A DNA stretch of 30,655 nucleotides from an uncultured Alistipes sp. (GTDB lineage Bacteria > Bacteroidota > Bacteroidia > Bacteroidales > Rikenellaceae). Position numbers and translations under genes: made by a program. Positions 7,621-13,648 of this stretch are shown here, piece after piece (position 1 is the stretch's first letter; the number at the start of each line of letters is the position of its first letter). The notes under the pieces were generated by a model, which saw only the letters and a program-made list of their open reading frames with translations, was not told where the DNA came from and ran no database searches. Where the stretch lies: contig CAAGBL010000088.1 of NCBI GenBank assembly GCA_900768045.1, forward strand, positions 1 through 30,655, given 5' to 3'.

Positions 7621-8115
7621 ATGAAACGACTATTTACACTCCTTTGCGCCATTCTCACGCTAAATATCGCTATGGCAGCTCAACCACAGGTTGGCGATAA
7701 CTATATCGACGCAACACTCGTTGATAACAACGGTAAGAGCGTGAGCATCTCGGAGCTTGTCAACGACGGCAAGTGGGTGCTCGTTGATTTCTGGGCTACA
7801 TGGTGCGGCCCATGCCGTCAGGAGATTCCACACCTCGTGGAGGCATACAAGGAGTTTAAGCCTAAGGGCTTGGAGATTTACGGTATATCGCTCTGCGGCC
7901 CTGGTCGTGAGTATATGTGGAAGAAGTATGTTACACAAAACTCTATGAACTGGATAAACGTATGGGGCTACGAGGGCGACGAGTCTAAAGTTACCGAGGC
8001 CTACGGCATTGAGTTTATCCCATCAAATTTCCTCATTTCGCCCGAGGGTAAGATTGTTGCCAAGGGTTTGCGTGGCGAGGATGTAAAAAAAGTTCTTGCC
8101 GAGCATATCAAGTAA
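7621..8115 (+). CDS. TlpA/ResA-type periplasmic thioredoxin
   Basis: A 164-aa protein with a cleavable signal peptide (MKRLFTLLCAILTLNIAMAA) and one TlpA-like domain carrying WCGPC (Cys62, Cys65). From GKWVLVDFWATWCGPCR to LAEHIK it closely matches the last domain of the preceding lipoprotein, including the shared ends SPEGK and LRGED. The two are 26 bp apart. This looks like a tandem duplication in which the copy lost the DUF4369 part and changed from lipoprotein to soluble export. A strong terminator follows at 8142-8170. Confidence 0.9.
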   Translation: MKRLFTLLCAILTLNIAMAAQPQVGDNYIDATLVDNNGKSVSISELVNDGKWVLVDFWATWCGPCRQEIPHLVEAYKEFKPKGLEIYGISLCGPGREYMWKKYVTQNSMNWINVWGYEGDESKVTEAYGIEFIPSNFLISPEGKIVAKGLRGEDVKKVLAEHIK

Positions 8116-8141
8116 TATACTGATTTTCAGAACACAAATGG

Positions 8142-8170
8142 TGTGGCGACTAAAATCGCCACATTTTTTT
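8142..8170 (+). terminator. intrinsic terminator after the thioredoxin pair
   Basis: A perfect 8-bp stem, TGTGGCGA (8142-8149) with TCGCCACA (8156-8163), a 6-nt loop, then a run of T. Confidence 0.92.
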
Positions 8171-8190
8171 TACATTTTTTTACTAAAATA

Positions 8191-8222
8191 TTTGCACAGT
8201 AAAAAATTTTGTCGTACATTTG
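8191..8222 (+). promoter_or_regulatory. promoter of tRNA-Arg
   Basis: TTTG (8191-8194), a 20-nt spacer and TACATTTG (8215-8222) match the Bacteroidota consensus. The tRNA begins 21 bp after the -7 box. Confidence 0.8.
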
Positions 8223-8243
8223 CACTCGCAAAAGCAAAGGAAT

Positions 8244-8317
8244 GGCTCCGTAGCTCAACTGAATAGAGTACTTGACTACGGATCAAGCGGTTCCAGGTTT
8301 GAATCCTGGCGGAGTCA
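8244..8317 (+). tRNA. tRNA-Arg (anticodon ACG)
   Basis: Full cloverleaf by eye. Acceptor 8244-8250 with 8310-8316 (one G-T). D-stem GCTC with GAGT. Anticodon stem CTTGA (8271-8275) with TCAAG (8283-8287) and loop CTACGGA, giving anticodon ACG at 8278-8280. T-stem CCAGG with CCTGG and loop TTTGAAT. The 3' CCA is not encoded. A34 is presumably edited to inosine so that CGU, CGC and CGA are read. Confidence 0.95.
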
Positions 8318-8319
8318 CA

Positions 8320-8357
8320 AAGCGGTAATCTCGACGAGGTTGCCGCTTATTTTTTTG
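8320..8357 (+). terminator. intrinsic terminator of tRNA-Arg
   Basis: A 13-bp stem from AAGCGG (8320-8325) with CCGCTT (8343-8348), extended inward by TAATCTC with GAGGTTG, 3-nt loop, then ATTTTTTTG. The T-tail overlaps the -33 box of the next promoter. Confidence 0.9.
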
Positions 8358-8384
8358 TTGTTTACTTATCATTTTGTATCTTTG
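8354..8384 (+). promoter_or_regulatory. promoter of the alpha-fucosidase gene
   Basis: TTTG (8354-8357), a 19-nt spacer and TATCTTTG (8377-8384), 24 bp before the start codon. The repeat GTATCTTTGTATGAGATAC around the -7 box forms a small palindrome. Confidence 0.72.
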
Positions 8385-8407
8385 TATGAGATACAAAAAC
8401 AAACGAT

Positions 8408-9859
8408 ATGAAACGTAGACTTCCAGCCATTGCATTGGCACTTGCACTATTATCGTGCAGCACTACCCCACCCGAAACACTATACACCCAACATGTAGCA
8501 TTCCCCGAGGGCGCAACCCTTGCAGAAAAGGTCGACATGGTGTCACGCCTTATGCCCTCCGAGCAGCAGCTCGCTTGGCAGCAGTTGGAGCTTACGGCAT
8601 TTATCCACTTCGGCATGAACACCTTTACTGGCTGCGAGTGGGGCGAGGGCACTGACAGCCCTGAGCTATTTAACCCCACGGAGCTTGATTGCGACCAGTG
8701 GGTGCGCACGCTCAAGGAGGGCGGATTTAAGATGGTTATCCTCACCGCCAAGCACCACGACGGCTTCTGCCTATGGCCAACAGCAACTACTGAGTACTCA
8801 GTAAAGCAGTCGCCATGGCGTAATGGCGAGGGAGATGTTGTGCGTGAGCTACGTGATGCCTGCACCAAGCATGATATGAAGTTTGGTTTCTACCTCTCGC
8901 CATGGGATAGAAATGCCGAGAGCTATGGCGACTCTCCAGCATACAACCGCCTATATGTTGCTCAGCTTACAGAGCTGCTCACAAACTATGGTCGTGTCGA
9001 CGAGGTATGGTTTGATGGCGCTTGTGGCGAGGGCGCTAATGGCAAGAAACAGGAGTACGACTGGGCCACAATCCTCGAGTGCGTCGATAAGCACCAGCCA
9101 CATGCCGTGACAGCCATCATGGGCGACGATATTCGCTGGGTTGGTAATGAGGGTGGCGTAGGCCGAGATACTGAGTGGAGCGCCACGATGATAGCCCCAG
9201 GCTCGTATGTAGACCGTGTTGCCGAGAACAGACGCCTTGGTCTTGAGGAGATGTCAAAAGATTTGGGCAGCAGAGAGCTTCTTGCCAAGGCTAACGAGGC
9301 ATATTGGTACCCATCTGAGGTTGATGTATCGATACGTCCAGGCTGGTTCTACCACTCGGAGGAGGACAACAAGGTGCGCTCGCTTAGCAACCTCGTTAAC
9401 ATCTACTACCGCTCGGTAGGTAGCAACTCGGTGCTTCTGCTAAATATTCCTCCCGACCAACGAGGTCTTATCCACGAGGTCGATGTAGAGCGCATCAAGG
9501 AGTTTGGCGCATATATACGCAATACTTTCAAGAAGAACTATATCGCTAAGGGTGGCAAACTATGGCACGCCACGACTGGCCAGAGCAAGGAGTACAAAGT
9601 AGAAAAGGGTGCACTGGTAAATACACTTCTTCTGCAAGAGGATATCGCCAAGGGCCAGCGTGTCGAGAGCTTCACGGTTGAGGGCTTCGAGAATGGCGAG
9701 TGGCGCAAGCTATGTTCAGGCACAACAATCGGCTATAAGCGCCTGCTCCGCTTCGATGAGTGCCACCCAGAGCGTCTGCGCATTACTATAACACAAACCC
9801 GCTCAACAGCAAATATCAAGAGCGTAGGTCTCTACTACGCCGAGCCTATAGCTGAGTAG
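8408..9859 (+). CDS. alpha-L-fucosidase lipoprotein (GH29)
   Basis: A 483-aa exo-glycosidase that removes terminal L-fucose from glycans such as mucin, which suits a gut commensal. The N-terminus is a lipoprotein signal (lipobox LLSC, Cys17), so it is probably anchored in the envelope. The catalytic barrel covers about 40-340, with typical GH29 motifs FIHFGMNTFTG, TAKHHDGFCLWP and VDEVWFDGACGEG; Asp203 in the last is the expected nucleophile. The C-terminal ~110 residues look like a beta-sandwich of discoidin type (VEGFENGEWRKLCSGTTIG). The architecture fits GH29 subfamily B (alpha-1,3/1,4), an inference only. It has its own promoter, and no SusC/SusD genes are beside it. Confidence 0.93.
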   Translation: MKRRLPAIALALALLSCSTTPPETLYTQHVAFPEGATLAEKVDMVSRLMPSEQQLAWQQLELTAFIHFGMNTFTGCEWGEGTDSPELFNPTELDCDQWVRTLKEGGFKMVILTAKHHDGFCLWPTATTEYSVKQSPWRNGEGDVVRELRDACTKHDMKFGFYLSPWDRNAESYGDSPAYNRLYVAQLTELLTNYGRVDEVWFDGACGEGANGKKQEYDWATILECVDKHQPHAVTAIMGDDIRWVGNEGGVGRDTEWSATMIAPGSYVDRVAENRRLGLEEMSKDLGSRELLAKANEAYWYPSEVDVSIRPGWFYHSEEDNKVRSLSNLVNIYYRSVGSNSVLLLNIPPDQRGLIHEVDVERIKEFGAYIRNTFKKNYIAKGGKLWHATTGQSKEYKVEKGALVNTLLLQEDIAKGQRVESFTVEGFENGEWRKLCSGTTIGYKRLLRFDECHPERLRITITQTRSTANIKSVGLYYAEPIAE

Positions 9860-10092
9860 GCAACGACGTATATAGACATAAAAAAGTGCTATCCTGGTGA
9901 GGACTATGCTTTTTGTTTTTAACTGATTGATTTTCAGTGTTAGTTTTTACGAAAATTGCGAAATCCTACATAGAAGACTACATGGAGGTCGTAATTAAGC
10001 CGACTAACTGCGAGTGCAAAGGCATATAAATCTTTTGAAAGTAAAATGCTGAAATTAAGCATATCCCAAAGATGCATTGTGAATAAACTAAG
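9860..10092. other. intergenic region between convergent units, left flank of the accessory island
   Basis: No coding sequence is supported. It holds AAAAAGTGCTATCC (9881-9894), found inverted at 13202-13215, and CTACATAGAAGACTACA (9966-9982), found directly repeated at 13049-13065. A small hairpin ATGCT/AGCAT lies near 10048-10063. No clear terminator for the fucosidase gene was seen, apart from an imperfect AAAAAGTGC...GCTTTTT foldback at 9881-9915. Confidence 0.5.
9966..9982 (+). repeat. 17-bp direct repeat, left copy
   Basis: CTACATAGAAGACTACA, identical at 13049-13065. The two copies bracket the AT-rich three-gene island. It could be a boundary or att-like repeat, but no recombinase gene is present. 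Confidence 0.5.
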
Positions 10093-10133
10093 GTGGCGTA
10101 TGAGCGAACTGCGAAGTTCACTACATACGCCAC
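10093..10133 (-). terminator. probable terminator of the island operon
   Basis: GTGGCGTATG (10093-10102) pairs perfectly with CATACGCCAC (10124-10133). An inner stem GAACT/AGTTC (10106-10110, 10115-10119) continues it. It lies 27 bp beyond the 10161 stop on the minus strand. The minus-strand tail is CTTAGTTTATTC, only moderately T-rich. Confidence 0.65.
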
Positions 10134-10160
10134 TATGTTTATTATTACCACTGACACTAT

Positions 10161-10859
10161 TTATAGTAGTCCTTTTAATTTCTCTATCTCCATTTCTTCT
10201 ACTTTAATCCATTCTTGTGCAGTGTGAAATAGATTTTGTAGTTTCTCTTTAACCTCAATAGTTCTTCTACTAATAGGGACTATTTCTGTTTCAAGAATTA
10301 AATCGATTTCTTCATCAGTCTTGGATTTACTTAAATGACATATTGCCATAGTAACAGAGTTAATACATTCATTAAATACGTTACAGCAATCAATGTAGGA
10401 ATTTTTAAACTTCACAATCTCCAATTGATTAGACGAAGCATACACTACCGCCCATGCATTTGCTTTAGAGGATAACAGATTATGATACTCCGATAATTCT
10501 CTTTGCATTGTGCTATACATTGTTTTATCTTTGGGGTGCAATGAGATCTCAATTACCCTACTAAAATCAAACAATCCTATCCTTTCAGATAAAGATAATT
10601 TTAGTTCTTTAAGTGCATCTTCCTTGCTGTTAATCGTTAATTGAAGTTTACCGCGCACGGACTCCCTATGCAATGTCACGAATCCAATAATAGCAGTCAA
10701 TATGCCACCAATATATGAACCATAAAAAGCAAGCCAATGAGTCGAATCTCCAATAACGCTAATATTGGATAGAGGATTAGGTGCTCCTAATACTATATTG
10801 AGTAGTACAGGGATAAACAATATTCCTAGCACAGTTAGAACTATATAATTTGTTTTCAT
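10161..10859 (-). CDS. two-TM membrane protein with helical cytoplasmic tail, unknown function
   Basis: A 232-aa protein not recognised by name. The first hydrophobic segment is at about 5-26 (IVLTVLGILFIPVLLNIVLG) and the second at about 43-65 (AFYGSYIGGILTAIIGFVTL). The remainder is a charged, mostly helical domain ending in a Glu/Lys-rich helix (WIKVEEMEIEKLKG). The motif WLAFYGSYIGG recurs in many small accessory-region membrane proteins, though no function follows from it. It starts 13 bp after the lipoprotein stop, so it is the last gene of a probable three-gene operon. Base composition is clearly more AT-rich than the surrounding core genes, which suggests horizontal acquisition. Confidence 0.75.
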   Translation of the reverse strand: MKTNYIVLTVLGILFIPVLLNIVLGAPNPLSNISVIGDSTHWLAFYGSYIGGILTAIIGFVTLHRESVRGKLQLTINSKEDALKELKLSLSERIGLFDFSRVIEISLHPKDKTMYSTMQRELSEYHNLLSSKANAWAVVYASSNQLEIVKFKNSYIDCCNVFNECINSVTMAICHLSKSKTDEEIDLILETEIVPISRRTIEVKEKLQNLFHTAQEWIKVEEMEIEKLKGLL

Positions 10860-10872
10860 GGCGATATATTAA

Positions 10873-12420
10873 TTATTCTATTTCCCTTACAATCAGAAAT
10901 TTACCCCAATATGAATGTTTTGCATAATCAATCAAGCCATCGTATGGCACATACAATGTTGCGGTATTAAAAACTTCTGATAATGAAAAAAAACTAGTAT
11001 TTATAGTTGGAGGAAGCACCGTCCCTATCTTAAGTACTTTTAAGTTATCAACTTTATTCATCTGATATGAACCTTCAAAGGATGCAATCTTAGAACAACT
11101 AGACATATCTAAAGTTTCTAAAGCTACACAACCACAAAAAACACCCCTTTCGCTACCACTACAAGGTCCAAAACCCTCAAAATTAGATTCTTTCTCAAAA
11201 ACGACAGTCGTTAACGACGCACAATCTTTAAAAGTCCTTTGATGAACAACCTCTACACTTGCCGGTATAACAATCTTTTTCAAGTTAGTACACCCTTCAA
11301 AACAACCATATACAGAATCGTTATTTTGACCAAGCGTAATTATAGACTTTGGAAGAGTTATTCTTGATAAATTTATACAATCATGAAAACAGCTGCCAGA
11401 TTTTTTAGACCATTGCACACCTGTAAAAAAACGAAATTCATCAAAATAAAGTATGCAAGGATTTCCACTAAATTTCAAACCAATACTTGTTACAACCGCA
11501 GCTTCGTCATACGACAATTCTCCATCACCATTTGTGTCCCAATTTGACACACATATATCTTTAACATATCTATCCTCAAACTGTATGATATTTGGATTTA
11601 TGTTTGTTTTAGGCAATATTATTGTTGCACCATCGGCAAGATTAAAATATACATACTCGTCATCTTGGGTAACGCTAGTAAAAATACTATCACCATCAGC
11701 TCCATCACTGCCGTCTGCACCATCGCTACCATCTTGACCGTCTTTACCATCTTCACCAGTTGCCTTACCAAGCTCAATCCAGGTAGCCCCCTCGTCATAC
11801 GACACATACCAATAGTCATTCTCAATCTTTAAGCGTGGAGTAATACCATCCTTGCCATCTGCTCCATCTTGTCCATCGTTGCCATTACTACCATTTGAGC
11901 CATTTGAGCCATTTGTACCATCCGTGCCGTCCTGACCGTCACGACCGTCCTCGCCGACTGCCTTAATCTTGTTACCCTTGCCGTCGAGCAACCACTCGCC
12001 GTCAACAGTCCAATAGTAGATACCATCGGTGTCTTTCATAACACCAATCTGTGGGGTGTAGCCATCTTTGCCGTTAGCGCCATCAACTCCGTCCTTACCA
12101 TCTTTGCCATGATAGATAGTTATAGTATCGCTATTTGCAAATGAGATTGTATAGCCAATAATCTCTCCGTCCTCACGAATAGGAGATACGTTTGTTACAT
12201 AGTCCTTCTTCTCCAATGCCTCAACAATGGTTTGCAAAGCAGTGATATTTGTATTTAGCTGTTTGCAAAGCTGTTCGAGAGCTGCGATACGCTTCTCATG
12301 ATCGTTAAGTGTCTGCTCCTGCTCATTGAGCTTATCCCAAATGTCGCTATCATCGAACTTACTGCACGATGATACTCCCATTGTCAACACAATGGCAAAT
12401 AGTGTTAATAGCTTTTTCAT
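10873..12420 (-). CDS. surface lipoprotein with coiled coil, collagen-like Gly-X-Y repeats, EF-hand-like loop and BspA-type LRRs
   Basis: A 515-aa predicted lipoprotein (lipobox GVSSC, Cys19). Domains in order: a helical coiled coil (about 24-72); DUF4988-like segments (about 75-270) with repeated YTPQIGV/ITPRLKI-type motifs, interrupted by three collagen-like Gly-X-Y tracts at 105-120, 156-192 and 222-243; an EF-hand/dockerin-like loop DTNGDGELSYDE (295-306); and BspA/LRR_5 leucine-rich repeats (about 330-515; for example CTNLKKIVIPASVEVV). Such proteins are surface-exposed adhesins or glycan-binding components in Bacteroidales; the ligand is unknown. It sits between a 65-aa ORF (5 bp upstream) and a two-TM protein. 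The Gly-X-Y region is low-complexity DNA and a likely site of length variation. Confidence 0.85.
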   Translation of the reverse strand: MKKLLTLFAIVLTMGVSSCSKFDDSDIWDKLNEQEQTLNDHEKRIAALEQLCKQLNTNITALQTIVEALEKKDYVTNVSPIREDGEIIGYTISFANSDTITIYHGKDGKDGVDGANGKDGYTPQIGVMKDTDGIYYWTVDGEWLLDGKGNKIKAVGEDGRDGQDGTDGTNGSNGSNGSNGNDGQDGADGKDGITPRLKIENDYWYVSYDEGATWIELGKATGEDGKDGQDGSDGADGSDGADGDSIFTSVTQDDEYVYFNLADGATIILPKTNINPNIIQFEDRYVKDICVSNWDTNGDGELSYDEAAVVTSIGLKFSGNPCILYFDEFRFFTGVQWSKKSGSCFHDCINLSRITLPKSIITLGQNNDSVYGCFEGCTNLKKIVIPASVEVVHQRTFKDCASLTTVVFEKESNFEGFGPCSGSERGVFCGCVALETLDMSSCSKIASFEGSYQMNKVDNLKVLKIGTVLPPTINTSFFSLSEVFNTATLYVPYDGLIDYAKHSYWGKFLIVREIE

Positions 12421-12425
12421 TGTAG

Positions 12426-12623
12426 TTATAGTTTATTAAATTGTATTTTAATTTTGCATTCATTTGCAATTTCTTCTATTCTTATTAAATCATCTTTCGT
12501 GGCTGAAAATATTCGTGAAATATCAATATTGAGCGAATCTAATACTTTTGTTTGAAATATACGAGCAGATTCATTCCACTCCAAACTATTGTGGACCAAA
12601 ATTTTAATACTGTATGTATACAT
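12426..12623 (-). CDS. small hypothetical protein (65 aa)
   Basis: A 65-aa ORF without recognised family. Its sequence (IKILVHNSLEWNESARIFQ, then an amphipathic C-terminal half with IEEIANECKIKIQF) looks like a small alpha/beta protein rather than random translation. It ends 5 bp before the lipoprotein start and reads in the same direction, so it is probably the first or second gene of that operon. No Shine-Dalgarno site is expected in this phylum, so the start cannot be tested that way. It could still be part of the lipoprotein leader rather than a real protein. Confidence 0.45.
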   Translation of the reverse strand: MYTYSIKILVHNSLEWNESARIFQTKVLDSLNIDISRIFSATKDDLIRIEEIANECKIKIQFNKL

Positions 12624-12700
12624 AACTATATGTATGCCGTAGCATCTCCTATGCGGTGGATTAGTATATAAAAAGAAAGTGTGGAGATGATTTCATTTAT

Positions 12701-12829
12701 TTACAAGAAGGTTGTGGTAAAACCCAAGCAAAAATAAACGATACAATGCCCCACACTTGAATAGTATGGGATGTATGCACAAAAGTGCATAGCCACATAG
12801 CTATACAAGAAATGAGTGCTGTTCGTCAT
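12701..12829 (-). CDS. possible leader peptide or small hydrophobic protein (42 aa)
   Basis: An ATG at 12829 opens a 42-codon frame ending in TAA at 12701-12703. It encodes a hydrophobic, Tyr/Cys/Phe-rich peptide (starts MTNSTHFLYSYVAMHF, ends CLGFTTTFL) that could span a membrane. It lies in the leader between the candidate promoter at 12916-12946 and the 65-aa ORF. The frame is framed by the inverted repeats of this region. It may be a leader peptide, a toxin-like small protein, or chance. Confidence 0.3.
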   Translation of the reverse strand: MTNSTHFLYSYVAMHFCAYIPYYSSVGHCIVYFCLGFTTTFL

Positions 12830-12865
12830 CCTTTTGCTTTTGAAAACTACCACATTTTCTTGTAA
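12701..12865. repeat. imperfect inverted repeat pair 1 in the island leader
   Basis: TTACAAGAAGGTTGTGGTA (12701-12719) matches the reverse complement of 12847-12865 (TTACAAGAAAATGTGGTAG), with identical blocks TTACAAGAA and TGTGGTA and one base of gap. It encloses about 127 bp. A perfect small hairpin, TATGCAC/GTGCATA (12774-12780, 12785-12791), lies inside. Confidence 0.6.
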
Positions 12866-12951
12866 GGACCTACGAAAACACTTTCAATATGTCTGCTATC
12901 TCGCGAATAGCACTACAAAATTAAAAATAATTTCCGAAACGAACAACACTC
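12814..12951. repeat. inverted repeat pair 2 in the island leader (12 of 13 bases)
   Basis: GAGTGCTGTTCGT (12814-12826) faces ACGAACAACACTC (12939-12951) with one mismatch. The right arm also pairs with a third site: CGAACAA (12940-12946) with TTGTTCG (12962-12968). The right arm contains the -33 TTG of the candidate promoter, so these repeats could be operator sites or recombination sites. Confidence 0.55.
12916..12946 (-). promoter_or_regulatory. candidate promoter of the island operon
   Basis: On the minus strand TTG (12944-12946), a 20-nt spacer and TAATTTTG (12916-12923) match the Bacteroidota -33/-7 pattern. It would give a leader of nearly 300 nt before the 65-aa ORF. Confidence 0.5.
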
Positions 12952-12968
12952 TTGCGGGACATTGTTCG

Positions 12969-13283
12969 GGTACGATATAAAAAATCACCTCTCACAATAA
13001 TGCGAAAGGTAAAATTAGAAAGGTATATTTGTTTAAATTTAATTCAGACTACATAGAAGACTACACGCAACGGGCGAAATTAACACTTAAACCTGTTTCG
13101 CGCAAAAAAGTCGTTTCACAAGTCGGTAGTATAATTTGTTGTATATCAACAAAAATCGGCGGTGGAATGAAATTCACCGCCGATGAGGGGCAACCCAAAT
13201 TGGATAGCACTTTTTGTGTTTGGGGAGGAGGCGAGGTTAGAGGTGAAAAGTATGGTGTGCTTCGCACTATTTATTTTATAGGA
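12969..13283. other. non-coding region at the right edge of the accessory island
   Basis: A frame of 85 codons can be read (13029-13286, plus) but begins with TTG, lacks an internal early ATG and crosses strong hairpins, so it is not called. The region holds the 17-bp direct repeat at 13049-13065, a strong hairpin ATCGGCGGTG/CACCGCCGAT (13155-13164, 13175-13184) and GGATAGCACTTTTT (13202-13215), the inverted copy of 9881-9894. Confidence 0.5.
13049..13065 (+). repeat. 17-bp direct repeat, right copy
   Basis: CTACATAGAAGACTACA, identical to 9966-9982. Confidence 0.5.
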
Positions 13284-13346
13284 TAAATGGGACTAATGGG
13301 ATAGATGGGATATATGGGGGAAGATAAGGAAGATAGGGAAGATAGG
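13284..13346 (+). repeat. 9-bp purine-rich tandem repeat with G-quadruplex motif
   Basis: Four units of NNNATGGGA (13284-13319, the last ending GGGG) are followed by three units of GAAGATAGG or its variant (13320-13346), all with a 9-bp period. G-runs at 13289-13291, 13298-13300, 13307-13309 and 13316-13320 have 6-nt loops and fit the canonical G-quadruplex pattern. Confidence 0.65.
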
Positions 13347-13423
13347 GCGAGGGTATCATAGTCCTATCGTACCTATAGAGCGAAGCGTTACCCATCAAGC
13401 GAAGCGATCCTATCTTTCCTATC

Positions 13424-13477
13424 AAAGGGTCAGAAAGGGTAATAAAGGGTATTAAAGGGTTATTTTTTATACCCTTT
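13424..13477. repeat. 10-bp tandem repeat AAAGGGTNNN with facing ACCCTTT arm
   Basis: Four 10-bp units beginning AAAGGGT start at 13424, 13434, 13444 and 13454. The G-runs have 7-nt loops (a second G-quadruplex motif, 13427-13459). AAAGGGTAT (13444-13452) pairs perfectly with ATACCCTTT (13469-13477). More ACCCTTT/ACTCTTT units follow to about 13503, so the whole forms a large foldback. Confidence 0.65.
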
Positions 13478-13517
13478 TGGACTCTTTGGACCCTTTGGAC
13501 TCTTATCGCAAGAAATA

Positions 13518-13648
13518 AATTTGTTGTCAGAAGGGGTTAGGCTTGGTCTATCACAAAAGAAGATCCCCTCGGGATAGTACAAATAGTACAGCCCGAGGGG
13601 TCTTACTTTATGTGATGGGCCGAGAATGACCCCTTATCACAACAAATT
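13518..13648. repeat. foldback element copy C (131 bp), overlapping the ppiD-like stop codon
   Basis: Perfect terminal arms AATTTGTTGT (13518-13527) and ACAACAAATT (13639-13648): a C-to-G change relative to copy B is matched by the compensating G-to-C change. AAGGGGT pairs with ACCCCTT, CTTGGTCTATCACA with TGTGATGGGCCGAG (14 pairs with G-T), and the apical CCCCTCGGG with CCCGAGGGG. The loop ATAGTACAAATAGTACAG equals that of copy B. The right end covers two bases of the TAA stop of the neighbouring minus-strand gene. Confidence 0.85.

Noticed and set aside
9881..9915. Terminator for the fucosidase gene (AAAAAGTGC...GCTTTTT)
   Set aside because: The stem has several mismatches, and the left half is better explained as one arm of the 14-bp repeat shared with 13202-13215.
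13029..13286. An 85-codon plus-strand frame right of the accessory island
   Set aside because: It starts with TTG, reads through strong hairpins and a repeat, and its product looks random. A TATATTTG before it has no matching -33 box.
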